Shown here: positions 14,988 to 23,474 of the stretch, in pieces | Numbering within the stretch: the stretch's first letter is position 1 | How the letters are laid out: every line of letters begins with the position of its first letter | DNA from: Gammaproteobacteria bacterium | GTDB lineage: Bacteria; Pseudomonadota; Gammaproteobacteria; Methylococcales; Methylomonadaceae | Length of the DNA stretch: 39,746 bases | Reading direction: 5' to 3' | Assembly: GCA_024277935.1 (NCBI GenBank) | Contig: JAJRUF010000095.1 | Location: forward strand, 1 to 39,746 | Translations under genes and position numbers: made by a program | The notes under the pieces: model-generated | Databases searched by the model: none | What the model saw: the letters and a program-made list of their open reading frames with translations, nothing else | What the model was told of the DNA's origin: nothing

Positions 14988-15476
14988 TTAAGATGCTTTT
15001 TGATAGTTAAAAAAAGGCATTGCCTGCTGTTTGATTTGCTCTATTTCTTCATCCAACTCACCATCAATAAATTGCTGAAAATATTGCTTCTTTAAGTGTT
15101 TGCCATTCTTGATAAGAAACATATCAATACTGCTTAAATCATTACTCAGTTTGAACAGTAAACAATCATTGCCATAATCACCATATCCATATTCTGAATA
15201 CTCAAGATTTGGAATAAAAATGGAGGATAGATTTTTTGAACCATGAGTTAAGCCTATATCTGATATTCTTTTTGCTTTAGCAGTTACATAATTTTCAGGG
15301 GCAGAACAATAAAAATACATCTGCCCTTTTCTATTAACAAACTGGTTGAGTGGTTTATCATCCAATAAGTTAAAATGCCTTGTGCAATCAAGCCTAGCTG
15401 ATGATTTTATTTTCCACTCTTTCTTAATATCTGCAGGTAATTTTTGAAGTTGATAATAGGCGGTTATATGGCTCAT
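14988..15476 (-). CDS. Hypothetical protein of the mobile element
   Basis: This 162-residue protein of no recognised family has an N-terminus (YYQLQKLPADIKKEWKIKSSARLDCTRHFN) that is basic and helical, a middle part rich in tyrosine and glycine (YSEYGYGDYGND), and an acidic helical end (DGELDEEIEQIKQQ). No membrane segment or signal is present. Its ATG overlaps the stop of the excisionase-like gene by four bases (ATGA), which makes it a real, co-translated gene. The conserved position between a HTH gene and a Rep gene suggests a role in element regulation or replication, but nothing more can be said. Confidence 0.65.
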   Translation of the reverse strand: MSHITAYYQLQKLPADIKKEWKIKSSARLDCTRHFNLLDDKPLNQFVNRKGQMYFYCSAPENYVTAKAKRISDIGLTHGSKNLSSIFIPNLEYSEYGYGDYGNDCLLFKLSNDLSSIDMFLIKNGKHLKKQYFQQFIDGELDEEIEQIKQQAMPFFNYQKAS

Positions 15477-15781
15477 TTAGAACCCCCTACTAAGTGATTG
15501 ACTGCTTTTTGTTCCAGTTCATCGGCTGAATAGACTTTATTCTTTAAAACCCATTTATCTAGCTCTGAGCGTTTAAAGTAAATCTTTTTCCCAGACGGTT
15601 TGTAATGAGGTATTAAACCCTGTGAAGTCAGTTTATAAAGATGTGAACGGCTGTGGTTTATGTATGAAGCAGTTTCATTAAAATCAAGAGTATCTTTTGT
15701 AGCTGTAAATACTTCGGCTAAAGTTGATTTTAAATCTACTACTTCTTGATGTAATGTTTCTAGTGTTATTGCTTGTGGCAT
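15473..15781 (-). CDS. Excisionase-like helix-turn-helix DNA-binding protein
   Basis: This protein has a short coiled N-terminal helix (LHQEVVDLKSTLAEVF) and then a winged HTH of the MerR/excisionase type: FNETASYINHSRSHLYKLTSQGLIPHYKPSGKKIYFKRSELDKWV, where the last part is the characteristic wing. The ORF track extends to 15832, but ATG 15781 has an AGGA motif six bases upstream and begins the conserved part, giving 102 residues. The ending (VYSADELEQKA) matches the style of Bacteroidetes element proteins of this class as I remember them. The likely job is directing excision with the integrase or controlling element genes. Confidence 0.75.
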   Translation of the reverse strand: MPQAITLETLHQEVVDLKSTLAEVFTATKDTLDFNETASYINHSRSHLYKLTSQGLIPHYKPSGKKIYFKRSELDKWVLKNKVYSADELEQKAVNHLVGGSK

Positions 15782-15858
15782 TTTTTGTCCTAATATTGAT
15801 AAGTAAGTAATCAATATAGGGATGAAAGGCAATTATTAGAATTAACAGAATATTACCG

Positions 15859-16779
15859 TTAATGAAGTGATAATATTTCCTTAATAATATTATCAATTAT
15901 CAGTTTAGGATTATCAGTTATTTGCCTAGCCCCTGATTTTAGGCTATCCCCCTTAACACACTTTCCTTTTACTAAAAATATTCCCCCTGCAACTTTCCAA
16001 TTTTGATGTGTAAAAACAATACCCTTATTTTTAATTTCTTGAATAAAGTAACCTAATTGGCTTTGTAGTCCAGTCCATACAATAGAACCTTCACTATTTA
16101 AAAAGGCATTTTCAAAATCTTCTAATGTTATTTCTGCTATTAGCTTATTATCAATTAGGTCTTTATGTAGTGCTGGTATTGTTTTTTTTGGGTTTAGAAC
16201 TTGAAAGCCCTGATTGTTTTCAAATATTTTTTCAGGCTCACCCTTTTCTATTAACTCTTCTAAATATTCTCTAATCCATAACAACGCTTGAACCCTTGCA
16301 GAAAGCCACCATTTTTTATTATTTGGGTTATCAAGGTTTTCAGGTTCTAAACTCACACTACCTAAAGACAATATATCTAAATGCCCTTTAGTTAAAAAAG
16401 AATCAAAATTACCCCTAAGAAGCATTAAATACTGTTTAAATATTTCCTCTGGTAATAGTTCAACCTTAAACAATGGTTCAGAACTTCTAAAAATATGCTC
16501 TTCAATATTTACTGCCATTGATAGACTTTCTCCACATTCAAAGAATCTATCCAGCTCTCTTAATTCCATTTGTGCTAATTTATTTAGGTTAATCGACCTA
16601 ACACAAAAAGCATAAATACCTTTATGGATGCTATCAAAATCATTCTTTGCACATTGTAACCATTGTTTTAAAACCCCATTATCATCTTCACTATAATCAC
16701 CCATCATTGTATTTTTTAAAGTAAAGCGGCTTTCTAAACTTCTATCTCTTGAATTAAATAAAGGCTCTCTATCTGACAT
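15859..16779 (-). CDS. Hypothetical protein following the integrase gene
   Basis: This 306-residue protein starts two bases after the integrase stop, so the two are co-transcribed. The N-terminal two thirds are mostly helical (FKQYLMLLRGNFDSFL, SARVQALLWIREYLEELI) and unrecognised. The final 90 residues (LIDNKLIAEITLEDFENAF, then SIVWTGLQSQLGYFIQEIKNKGIV) resemble a short module found at the end of uncharacterised proteins in Bacteroidetes elements. No catalytic motif, membrane segment or signal peptide is apparent. Context suggests a recombination accessory or regulatory role, but this is speculative. Confidence 0.65.
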   Translation of the reverse strand: MSDREPLFNSRDRSLESRFTLKNTMMGDYSEDDNGVLKQWLQCAKNDFDSIHKGIYAFCVRSINLNKLAQMELRELDRFFECGESLSMAVNIEEHIFRSSEPLFKVELLPEEIFKQYLMLLRGNFDSFLTKGHLDILSLGSVSLEPENLDNPNNKKWWLSARVQALLWIREYLEELIEKGEPEKIFENNQGFQVLNPKKTIPALHKDLIDNKLIAEITLEDFENAFLNSEGSIVWTGLQSQLGYFIQEIKNKGIVFTHQNWKVAGGIFLVKGKCVKGDSLKSGARQITDNPKLIIDNIIKEILSLH

Positions 16780-16781
16780 GA

Positions 16782-17918
16782 CTAAAGCCCTATACTTGGT
16801 ATTTTGTGCATTGCTATCTTTCTTTGTTCATCAATAATATCTGCATAAATCTGGGTAGTTTTTAACTCACTATGCCCCAATAACTTACTAACTGTATAAA
16901 TATCAGTACCCATTGTTAGCTGAAGAACTGCAAAAGTATGCCTAGCACAATGAAAAGTTATATCCTTGGTAATACCTGCTCTCATACACCATTTAGTTAT
17001 TTCTGCATTGTGGTAAGCATCATATTTAAGCTTTTTAAAGACCCTTTGCTCTGGTTCATCTTCTACACCTAATAACTGATAAGCCTGCTCTGAAATATCA
17101 AGATATTGTAAAGTTTCAGTTTTTTTATGGTGAAAAGTGACCCTATAACTATCATTAAAAAGCTGGACTTCTGACCATGCTAATTTTTGAATATCTGACC
17201 ACCTAAGCCCTGTCAAACAACTAAATAGAAAAGCCCTTTTCAAAACTTCATATTTACATTCAGCTTGATTTAAAGCCTTAACTTCATCCAGTGTTAAATA
17301 TTCCCTTTTATTCTGTACTGGCTTAATTGATTTAACTTTGGTGATTGGGTTTTTTACAATAATTTCATCTTTAAAGGCTTGGTTCAAAGCGGCTCTAAAT
17401 TTATTAAAATAGGTGCTTGCTGAATTAGAGCTTAATTTGGTTTTACTTTTTGTGAGTGGGGTGGTTTGGAGGTAGTCCTTAAACCCCTCTACAAATTCAG
17501 GGGTAATCTGTGCAAAGGTCAAATCACCCTTGCCATGAAATGATTTAAGGTGATTTAGCGTGCTGTACCATATAGAATAATTTGATTTACTGCCTGTTTG
17601 TAACTTCTCATTACTCAACTTTTCAAAATAATCAAAGAAACTAGCTTTTAATTTCCCCCCTGATTTAAAGCTATGCTCACCATTTTGAGCTTCAATAATT
17701 CTCTTTGCTCTAATCGCTTCTGCTAATTGTAAGGATTGTTTGTTGTGCTGTTTTTCTGCTGGGGTTTTTGGAGTGGCATAAATAAAGCCATTAAGGTTTT
17801 CATATTCTCTATGGTGCTTTATTTTGCCTTCAGGGGTTTTAGTGTAACCATGATAGAACTCAAGCCTAAGGCTGAGTGTCCCTGCTTTAGCCTTTCTTTT
17901 ATTGATTGTTATCTTCAT
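16782..17918 (-). CDS. int: Tyrosine recombinase (integrase) of the mnmE-targeted element
   Basis: This 378-residue phage-type integrase has three parts. Residues 1-85 are an arm-binding domain of the kind typical of Bacteroidetes integrases (MKITINKRKAKAGTLSLRLE, IYATPKTPAEKQHNKQSL, AEAIRAKR). Residues about 90-190 are a SAM-like core-binding domain. The catalytic domain carries R239 (TGLRWSDI), K265/K266, H323 and R326 (HCARHTF), H349 (LLGHSELKTT) and Y358 (QIYADI). All catalytic residues are present, so it should be active. Its start lies beside arm repeats and 161 bases from the mnmE-side attachment site. A decayed relative lies at 10.1-10.5 kb. Confidence 0.95.
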   Translation of the reverse strand: MKITINKRKAKAGTLSLRLEFYHGYTKTPEGKIKHHREYENLNGFIYATPKTPAEKQHNKQSLQLAEAIRAKRIIEAQNGEHSFKSGGKLKASFFDYFEKLSNEKLQTGSKSNYSIWYSTLNHLKSFHGKGDLTFAQITPEFVEGFKDYLQTTPLTKSKTKLSSNSASTYFNKFRAALNQAFKDEIIVKNPITKVKSIKPVQNKREYLTLDEVKALNQAECKYEVLKRAFLFSCLTGLRWSDIQKLAWSEVQLFNDSYRVTFHHKKTETLQYLDISEQAYQLLGVEDEPEQRVFKKLKYDAYHNAEITKWCMRAGITKDITFHCARHTFAVLQLTMGTDIYTVSKLLGHSELKTTQIYADIIDEQRKIAMHKIPSIGL

Positions 17919-17919
17919 T

Positions 17920-17971
17920 TTTTTACACCATTTTTACACCAAGTTAGGCTTTAGTGTAAATTAGGTGTAAA
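17920..17971. promoter_or_regulatory. Cluster of integrase arm-type sites in the int promoter region
   Basis: Two direct TTTTACACCA copies (17921-17930 and 17932-17941) and the inverted TGTAAATTAGGTGTAAA (17955-17971) share the core GGTGTAAA. The last differs by one base from copies at 10539 and 12107. They lie directly before the integrase start, where arm-type binding and autoregulation are expected. Binding is inferred. Confidence 0.6.
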
Positions 17972-18078
17972 AAATAGTAAAGAAAAGGATAATTAAAAGA
18001 AGCTATAAACAAGACAATCTATCTAAATCATTGTTTTTGTTTTCTTATTTTATCTTATTTTTGGATGATATTTTTAAG

Positions 18079-18097
18079 GTTACTTCCCTATACAAAA
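18079..18097. repeat. Right attachment site, overlapping the mnmE 3' end
   Basis: GTTACTTCCCTATACAAAA read on the minus strand gives the FCIGK-stop end of mnmE. The near-identical copy at 12046-12064 marks the other end. The insertion leaves the mnmE reading frame intact. Confidence 0.78.
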
Positions 18098-19423
18098 CGA
18101 ACTAAAAATACGCCCTAGCAAATCATCCGAACTAAATGTACCGGTAATTTCTGCTAAACTATTTTGGGCTTGTCTTAAATCTTCGGCGACTAATTCACCC
18201 GCCTGATGTTGTAATTGCTCCCGTGCATTTTCTACACTTTTTTGGCCTTGGGTTAAAGCATCAATATGCCTTTTTCTAGCAATAAAAACATCATCTGTTT
18301 CACTATTAAAACCCACTGTTTGTTTAAGGTGATTAATTAATAACGCCATCCCAATACCCTTTTTTACTGAAAGATATATTTGGCTTCCCTGTTCATTTTC
18401 TATTATTTCTGGTTCTATACCTAATAAATCAATTTTGTTATAAACTTTAGTTATATCTAAATCAGTAGGCAGTACTTTCATCACTGAGTCTATCTCAGGA
18501 TCTGTGCTATCAATTAATAATAAAACTTTATCCGCTTGTTTAATTTCTTCATGCGCTCGGCGAATGCCTTCTTTTTCAACTAGATTATCACTTTCTCTTA
18601 ATCCTGCAGTATCAATAATATGAAGGGGCATACCATCAATTTGGATTCTTTCTTTTAGAATATCTCGGGTTGTCCCTGCAATATCTGTCACTATTGCTGC
18701 TTCATGTCCTGCCAATGCATTGAGTAAACTTGATTTTCCTGCATTTGGTTTTCCAGCTAAAACCACTGTCATTCCATCTCTTAATAAACGACCTTGCTGA
18801 GCAGTTTTTAGAATTTTTTGTATTCTTGTCGATAGGTTTATAATTTTATTTTCAACCACTCCATCGGTTAAAAAATCAATTTCTTCATCAACAAAGTCTA
18901 TTGCCGCTTCTACATATATTCTAAGTTCAGTAAGCTCTTCAACTAATTCATTGACTTGTTTAGAAAAAACACCTTGCATAGATTTTTGGGCCGATCGTAC
19001 AGATTGCTCTGTACTACTTTCTATTAAATCTGCAACAGCTTCTGCTTGCGCTAAATCTAGTTTATTATTGAGGAAAGCTCTTTCTGTAAACTCTCCTGGG
19101 TTAGCTAACCTTGCCCCTAGTTTCACCACTCTTTTTAACAGCATACCCAAAACCACGGCTCCACCATGCCCCTGTAGTTCAATAGTATCTTCACCTGTAT
19201 AGGAGGCAGGATTGGGGAAATATAGTAGGATGCCTGAATCTATTATAGAGTCACCTTCATCTCTAAATGAAGTAAAACACGCTTGTCTTGAAACAGGTGT
19301 TTTTTGCGTTATTTTCTGAGCAATTTCAAGAGCTGAAGGTCCTGAAATTCTGATAATACCCACACCTCCATTTCCGGGAGGTGTTGCAATGGCAGCAATG
19401 GTATCTTGTATAATTTGTTGCAC
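18080..19423 (-). CDS. mnmE: tRNA modification GTPase MnmE
   Basis: MnmE works with MnmG to install the 5-carboxymethylaminomethyl group on wobble uridine-34. The 447-residue protein has the N-terminal tetrahydrofolate-binding domain (IATPPGNGGVGIIRISG), a helical middle domain and an embedded GTPase domain: G1 GKPNAGKSS (from residue 224), G2 GTTRD, G3 DTAGLR and G4 NKID. It ends with FCIGK, whose cysteine is invariant. The start is GTG at 19423, which gives the normal N-terminus, without a clear ribosome binding site. The last codons are the target of the mobile element. A terminator separates it from yidC upstream. Confidence 0.98.
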   Translation of the reverse strand: MQQIIQDTIAAIATPPGNGGVGIIRISGPSALEIAQKITQKTPVSRQACFTSFRDEGDSIIDSGILLYFPNPASYTGEDTIELQGHGGAVVLGMLLKRVVKLGARLANPGEFTERAFLNNKLDLAQAEAVADLIESSTEQSVRSAQKSMQGVFSKQVNELVEELTELRIYVEAAIDFVDEEIDFLTDGVVENKIINLSTRIQKILKTAQQGRLLRDGMTVVLAGKPNAGKSSLLNALAGHEAAIVTDIAGTTRDILKERIQIDGMPLHIIDTAGLRESDNLVEKEGIRRAHEEIKQADKVLLLIDSTDPEIDSVMKVLPTDLDITKVYNKIDLLGIEPEIIENEQGSQIYLSVKKGIGMALLINHLKQTVGFNSETDDVFIARKRHIDALTQGQKSVENAREQLQHQAGELVAEDLRQAQNSLAEITGTFSSDDLLGRIFSSFCIGK

Positions 19424-19460
19424 TTTTTTAAAATAATTTGTGAAATAATTTAATAAAAAA

Positions 19461-19485
19461 GGGAGCTAAAAAGCTCCCTTTTTTT
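19461..19485 (-). terminator. Rho-independent terminator after yidC
   Basis: GGGAGCT-aaaa-AGCTCCC forms a seven-base GC-rich stem with a four-base loop, flanked by A6 and T7 runs, so it can work in both directions. It lies 15 bases after the yidC stop and ends the rpmH-yidC transcript, leaving mnmE to its own promoter or read-through. Confidence 0.92.
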
Positions 19486-19499
19486 AAATGTAATAGTTA

Positions 19500-21203
19500 T
19501 TACTTTTCTGCTTCGATTTGCTTAGTAATATACCACTGTTGAAGGATTGATAGTGTATTGTTACATACCCAGTAAAGTACTAAACCCGAAGGGAAGAACA
19601 AGAAAAAGACGGTAAAAATTATTGGAAACATTTTCATCACTTTCGCTTGTAATGGATCAATCGGTGCAGGATTTAAGCTTTGCTGAATCTTCATGGAAAT
19701 ACCCATAAGAATTGGCAAAATAAAGAAAGGGTCTTGTGCTGATAAATCTTGTACCCATAATATAAAGTCTGCTTGACGTATCTCAACTGTTTCAATCAAT
19801 ACCCAGTATAAAGAAATAAATACCGGTATTTGTACTATGATAGGAAGACACCCCCCCATTGGGTTTACTTTTTCCTTTTTGTACATTGCCATCATTTCTG
19901 TATTAAAACGCTGTCTGTCATCGGCAAATTTTTCTTGCAAGGCTTTAAGACGAGGCTGAATTTTACGCATTTTAGCCATCGAACGATAACTTGCTTGAGA
20001 TAACTTAAAGAACAGTAATTTAATACATAAAGTCACACCCATAATAGCGAAACCCCAGTTACCAACATGATCATGTATTTGGTTAAGTAACCAGTAAATT
20101 GGTTTTCCTACAACTGTTAACCAACCATAATCTACTGTTAGCTCTAGCCCTTTTGCTACCTTTTCCATCATTGGCTGAATTTTTGGTCCAGCAAATAAAT
20201 GTGCAGTAAAAATTTTATCAGTATGTGGTGCAACATCAACTGCTGGAGAATAAGAACCAATAACATAATGAGAATCTTTTAATTTTTTAGTATAAAAGTG
20301 ATTCTCTTGGTCTGCAGCTGGAACCCAAGCTGTTGCAAAATAATGTTGAATCATGGCACTCCAGCCACCAACAGTCGAAATACTTAGGTTTTCGTCTTCC
20401 ATGTCGTTATATTTTATCTTTTGATACTTTTCTTCTTCTGTATAAACTACACCACCGGCATAGGTTCTAATAAAAGTATTACCTTTATCATCTACATAAG
20501 GTATTCTCAAAAGTTGACTATACTGCCTACCCATCCAGTTTTGATTAGAATCATTACTTATTTTTTGGTCAACAGCAATATCGTAACTACCACGCGTAAA
20601 AGTAAAAACCTTAGTGACAACTAAACCTTGATTATTAGTCCATGTTAAAGGAACTGATAAGGTATTTTGTCCTTCAGTTAATTCATATTTTTGTTTTTCT
20701 GCCGTGTAAAAAGCATGATGGTCAGGACCTGCGACAGAACCACTGCTGGCAATTAAACCACTTTGCGCTAGAAAAAGCTTTTCTGTACTACTATCTAATA
20801 AGCGAATAGGAGAAAAATCTTTTTTCGGTGGCTCTAAGCCAACTAAAGCATACATTTTATTAACGACAGTATTTATTTTTTCATGAGGATACTGTAGTAA
20901 ATCTAAATTACGTATTGTCCCACCTTTAGTATCAACCTCAACTGAAAATACATCCGTTTTTATAGTGATAATATTATCAGCATGAATACCTAAAACAGGC
21001 ACTGCTCCTAAGTTTTGACCAGCACTCGAAATAGCTGAGTTATTTTTCCCAGTTCTTGGTAAGTCCTCCCCAGAATCCATAACAACAGGTTGTTCTAATG
21101 TTGCAACTACAGGCTTGGGACCATAGTCTATTTGCCATTGTTCCCAAAGCATATAAGAAACCATTGCAAAAGCAATGACTAGTAGAAATCTAATGTTATC
21201 CAT
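19500..21203 (-). CDS. yidC: Membrane protein insertase YidC
   Basis: YidC inserts and folds inner-membrane proteins, alone or with SecYEG. The 567-residue protein has the gammaproteobacterial plan: an N-terminal membrane anchor (FLLVIAFAMVSYMLW), a large periplasmic domain to about residue 350, and five-segment insertase core starting near YWLLNQIHDHVGNWGFAI. The core contains the hallmark MGGCLPIIVQIPVFISLYWVL and ends with GLVLYWVCNNTLSILQQWYI. A basic residue in the hydrophilic groove lies in ASYRSMAKMRKIQP. It starts two bases after yidD on the same strand, within the rpmH-rnpA-yidD-yidC operon. Confidence 0.98.
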   Translation of the reverse strand: MDNIRFLLVIAFAMVSYMLWEQWQIDYGPKPVVATLEQPVVMDSGEDLPRTGKNNSAISSAGQNLGAVPVLGIHADNIITIKTDVFSVEVDTKGGTIRNLDLLQYPHEKINTVVNKMYALVGLEPPKKDFSPIRLLDSSTEKLFLAQSGLIASSGSVAGPDHHAFYTAEKQKYELTEGQNTLSVPLTWTNNQGLVVTKVFTFTRGSYDIAVDQKISNDSNQNWMGRQYSQLLRIPYVDDKGNTFIRTYAGGVVYTEEEKYQKIKYNDMEDENLSISTVGGWSAMIQHYFATAWVPAADQENHFYTKKLKDSHYVIGSYSPAVDVAPHTDKIFTAHLFAGPKIQPMMEKVAKGLELTVDYGWLTVVGKPIYWLLNQIHDHVGNWGFAIMGVTLCIKLLFFKLSQASYRSMAKMRKIQPRLKALQEKFADDRQRFNTEMMAMYKKEKVNPMGGCLPIIVQIPVFISLYWVLIETVEIRQADFILWVQDLSAQDPFFILPILMGISMKIQQSLNPAPIDPLQAKVMKMFPIIFTVFFLFFPSGLVLYWVCNNTLSILQQWYITKQIEAEK

Positions 21204-21205
21204 TG

Positions 21206-21430
21206 TTATTTACCAATTTTTTTTGGAACTGGGTCGATACCCCCCTCATGAAAGGGGTGGCATTTTAATAATCTTTTTATTGTAAGATAAGAACCTTTGA
21301 CTGCACCATGAAGCTGAATTGCTTCCAGGCCATAACTTGAACAGCTAGGATAAAATCGGCATCTTGGGGGAAGTAAAGGACTTATAAATATTTTATAAAA
21401 CTTTATAAGATTTATGAGTATGAATTGCAT
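21206..21430 (-). CDS. yidD: Membrane protein insertion efficiency factor YidD
   Basis: This 74-residue protein carries the YidD signature [26 protein letters not shown], with three conserved cysteines (C24, C30 and another near [11 protein letters not shown]), and ends with DPVPKK. It is an inner-face peripheral membrane protein with an amphipathic N-terminal helix that assists YidC-dependent insertion. Its ATG overlaps the end of rnpA by 19 bases, the usual arrangement. Confidence 0.96.
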   Translation of the reverse strand: MQFILINLIKFYKIFISPLLPPRCRFYPSCSSYGLEAIQLHGAVKGSYLTIKRLLKCHPFHEGGIDPVPKKIGK

Positions 21431-21780
21431 CGCTCAGTTAGTTTAAGCCAATGCTTATCTAATGATTTAGTTAATAAAGCAGGAGATGCATTGGCTGCAT
21501 CTCTTCTTGCTAATACCACAATATCAATATTAATTAAATCGTGTTGCTTCAATCTAAAATTTTCCCGAACAGACCTTTTAATTATATTCCTTGTCACTGC
21601 TTTTTTTATATTCTTTTTTGTAATGGCTAGGCCTAATCTAGGGTGATCCAAATTATTTCTGATGACTAATAGGGTAAAAAACTTATCAGTAGACTTTACT
21701 GGTTTCGCAAATACCTTTTTGTAAGCCGCTGGATCTTCTAGTTTTAACTGAGAGGGAAAACTATACTTTTTACCAGCCAA
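21412..21780 (-). CDS. rnpA: Ribonuclease P protein component
   Basis: RnpA is the basic protein that helps the RNase P RNA trim tRNA 5' leaders. The 122-residue protein has a [14 protein letters not shown] start, the strand [18 protein letters not shown], and the RNR motif [13 protein letters not shown] that contacts the RNA. The start is TTG (21778-21780), directly adjoining the rpmH stop with no spacer, so translation is probably coupled to L34. It overlaps yidD at the 3' end. Confidence 0.96.
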   Translation of the reverse strand: MAGKKYSFPSQLKLEDPAAYKKVFAKPVKSTDKFFTLLVIRNNLDHPRLGLAITKKNIKKAVTRNIIKRSVRENFRLKQHDLINIDIVVLARRDAANASPALLTKSLDKHWLKLTERCNSYS

Positions 21781-21915
21781 TTATACAGTTAGCTCTGCAC
21801 GGCCTTTTGCTCTACGAGCATTTATTACTTTACGACCACCTACAGTGGCCATTCTTGCACGAAAACCATGAGTTCTTGCACGCTTTAATTTACTGGGTTG
21901 ATAAGTTCTTTTCAT
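21781..21915 (-). CDS. rpmH: 50S ribosomal protein L34
   Basis: This gene is too short for the ORF track. Read on the minus strand it gives 44 residues: [20 protein letters not shown], then [20 protein letters not shown] and ELTV. This is the textbook L34 sequence and length. The gene begins the leftward operon rpmH-rnpA-yidD-yidC, and the promoter must lie in the 236-base gap before dnaA. Confidence 0.98.
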   Translation of the reverse strand: MKRTYQPSKLKRARTHGFRARMATVGGRKVINARRAKGRAELTV

Positions 21916-22151
21916 TTGCCTAAGCCTTAATATAGTGTTTTAACAAAAAACGGGTAAAAAAGACTCGGGATAATAAGACAAATCTATACTATCTGTCAAT
22001 GTAAATTACAAGTAAGCTGTGTTTAATTCTGTAAATAGCTTGTGTATAAGTTATATTTTTTATTAAAATATAATAACTTATCTACACCTTTTTCCTTTGA
22101 TAAGTATAAACTATCTAACTGATTTACCCCTAACCTAATTTAAAATAATCA
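21916..22151. other. rpmH-dnaA divergent intergenic region with DnaA boxes
   Basis: This 236-base AT-rich gap holds the divergent promoters of rpmH and dnaA. TGTGTATAA (22041-22049), a one-mismatch DnaA box in reverse, and TTATCTACA (22078-22086), a one-mismatch forward box, flank a 28-base stretch made almost wholly of A and T. These suit dnaA autoregulation or a secondary origin part. In Pseudomonas this gap also has origin activity. Confidence 0.65.
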
Positions 22152-23474
22152 ATGAGCTCAATTTGGAATACTTGTTTATCTAAACTTGAAAATGAAATCC
22201 CTTCTAATGATTTTAGTACCTGGATCAGGCCATTACAGGCAGTTGAAAAAGGTGATTCACTTAAATTATTAGCACCAAATCGCTTTATTATTGATCATGT
22301 AAAACAACATTTCATTAGTAAAATTGAAGATGCTGTCTATGAGTTTTCAAATGGTACCTTAATATTACAATTTGAAATTGGCTCAAAAAAAACCACGGCT
22401 CTTATTCAGCCAAAACCACAGAATAAAACAAATAGACAAGAAAAACCTAAACGTTCTACTTTTTTAAACCAAACATTCACTTTTGATAGTTTTGTGGAGG
22501 GCAAATCCAACCAGTTAGCAAAAGCCGCATCTATTCAGGTTTCTGAAAATATTGGTAAAGCTTATAACCCTTTATTTTTGTATGGTAGCTCTGGCTTAGG
22601 AAAAACGCATTTAATGCATGCTATTGGAAATGCAGCTATCGCTAAAAATCCTTCTGCACATATTGTTTATTTGCACTCTGAAAAGTTCGTACAGGATATG
22701 GTTCAAGCTTTCCAGCACAATACTATTAATGCTTTTAAAGATTACTATCGTAGTATTGATATATTACTTATTGATGACATTCAGTTTTTAGCAGGGAAAG
22801 AACGCTCTCAAGAAGAGTTTTTTCATACTTTTAATAATCTTTTAGATAAAAAACACCAAGTCGTTTTAACCTGTGATAAATACCCAAAAGAAATAGAAGG
22901 TTTGGAAGATCGTTTAAAATCGAGATTCGGTTGGGGCTTACCTGTTGCGATAGAACCACCTGACTTAGAAACTCGGGCGGCAATTCTCATTAATAAAGCT
23001 GCTTTAGTTAATGTTGAGCTGCCTCAGGAGGTCGCTTTTTTTATAGGCAAACGTATTCCATCGAATGTCAGAGACCTTGAAGGAGCACTTAGAAGAGTCG
23101 TGGCTAATGCCCAGTTTACGGGTAAAGAAATTACTGTTGATTTTACTAAAGAAGCTTTGCATGACTTAATTTCACTACAAGACAAATTAGTTAATATTGA
23201 TAATATTCAGAAAAAGGTAGCTGAATATTTCAAAATTCGAGTGGCAGATTTATCTTCAAAAAACCGTCGGCAATCCATTACTCGTCCCAGACAAATTGCC
23301 ATGTGTTTGGCGAGAGAACTGACTAGCCATAGCTTTCCTGAAATTGGAGATGCTTTTGGTGGAAGGGATCACACCACTGTCATGAATGCCTGTAAGCGTG
23401 TTAAAGCTTTAAGAGACAGTGATATTAAAGTTTCTGAAGATTATCAAAATCTATTGAGAACTTTATCACATTAA
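22152..23474 (+). CDS. dnaA: Chromosomal replication initiator DnaA
   Basis: DnaA opens oriC and loads the helicase. The 440-residue protein has domain I ([25 protein letters not shown]), a short linker, and the AAA+ domain III with Walker [10 protein letters not shown] (residues 145-153), Walker [14 protein letters not shown] and sensor region [21 protein letters not shown]. The C-terminal domain IV carries the DNA-binding signature [15 protein letters not shown]. Starts at ATG 22152 without a clear ribosome binding site. DnaA boxes lie on both sides, consistent with self-regulation. Confidence 0.99.
   Translation: MSSIWNTCLSKLENEIPSNDFSTWIRPLQAVEKGDSLKLLAPNRFIIDHVKQHFISKIEDAVYEFSNGTLILQFEIGSKKTTALIQPKPQNKTNRQEKPKRSTFLNQTFTFDSFVEGKSNQLAKAASIQVSENIGKAYNPLFLYGSSGLGKTHLMHAIGNAAIAKNPSAHIVYLHSEKFVQDMVQAFQHNTINAFKDYYRSIDILLIDDIQFLAGKERSQEEFFHTFNNLLDKKHQVVLTCDKYPKEIEGLEDRLKSRFGWGLPVAIEPPDLETRAAILINKAALVNVELPQEVAFFIGKRIPSNVRDLEGALRRVVANAQFTGKEITVDFTKEALHDLISLQDKLVNIDNIQKKVAEYFKIRVADLSSKNRRQSITRPRQIAMCLARELTSHSFPEIGDAFGGRDHTTVMNACKRVKALRDSDIKVSEDYQNLLRTLSH

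Larger units (their letters stand above)
12046..18097 (-). mobile_element. Integrative element in the 3' end of mnmE, about 6.0 kb
   Basis: The element is bounded by 19-base direct repeats (12046-12064 and 18079-18097, 17 of 19 identical). The right copy covers the last codons and stop of mnmE. Just inside each end is the arm repeat TGTAAATTWGGTGTAAA. An intact tyrosine integrase starts 161 bases from the mnmE-side repeat, and a DinJ-YafQ pair lies by the far end. Between them, all on the minus strand, are an unknown 306-residue protein, an excisionase-like HTH protein, an unknown protein, a Rep-like initiator, a coiled-coil protein with a possible zinc motif, a terminase-small-subunit-like HTH protein and a 79-residue protein. 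No conjugation or capsid genes are present. The 3' end of mnmE (trmE) is a known island target, for example of SGI1. Confidence 0.8.

Noticed and set aside
15684-15896. 70-residue minus-strand ORF before the excisionase-like gene
   Set aside because: It overlaps the HTH gene in another frame, is rich in I/N/Y/S as expected of non-coding AT-rich DNA, and ends inside a better gene.
17736-17954. 72-residue plus-strand ORF opposite the integrase
   Set aside because: It is antisense to a strongly supported integrase, with no motif.
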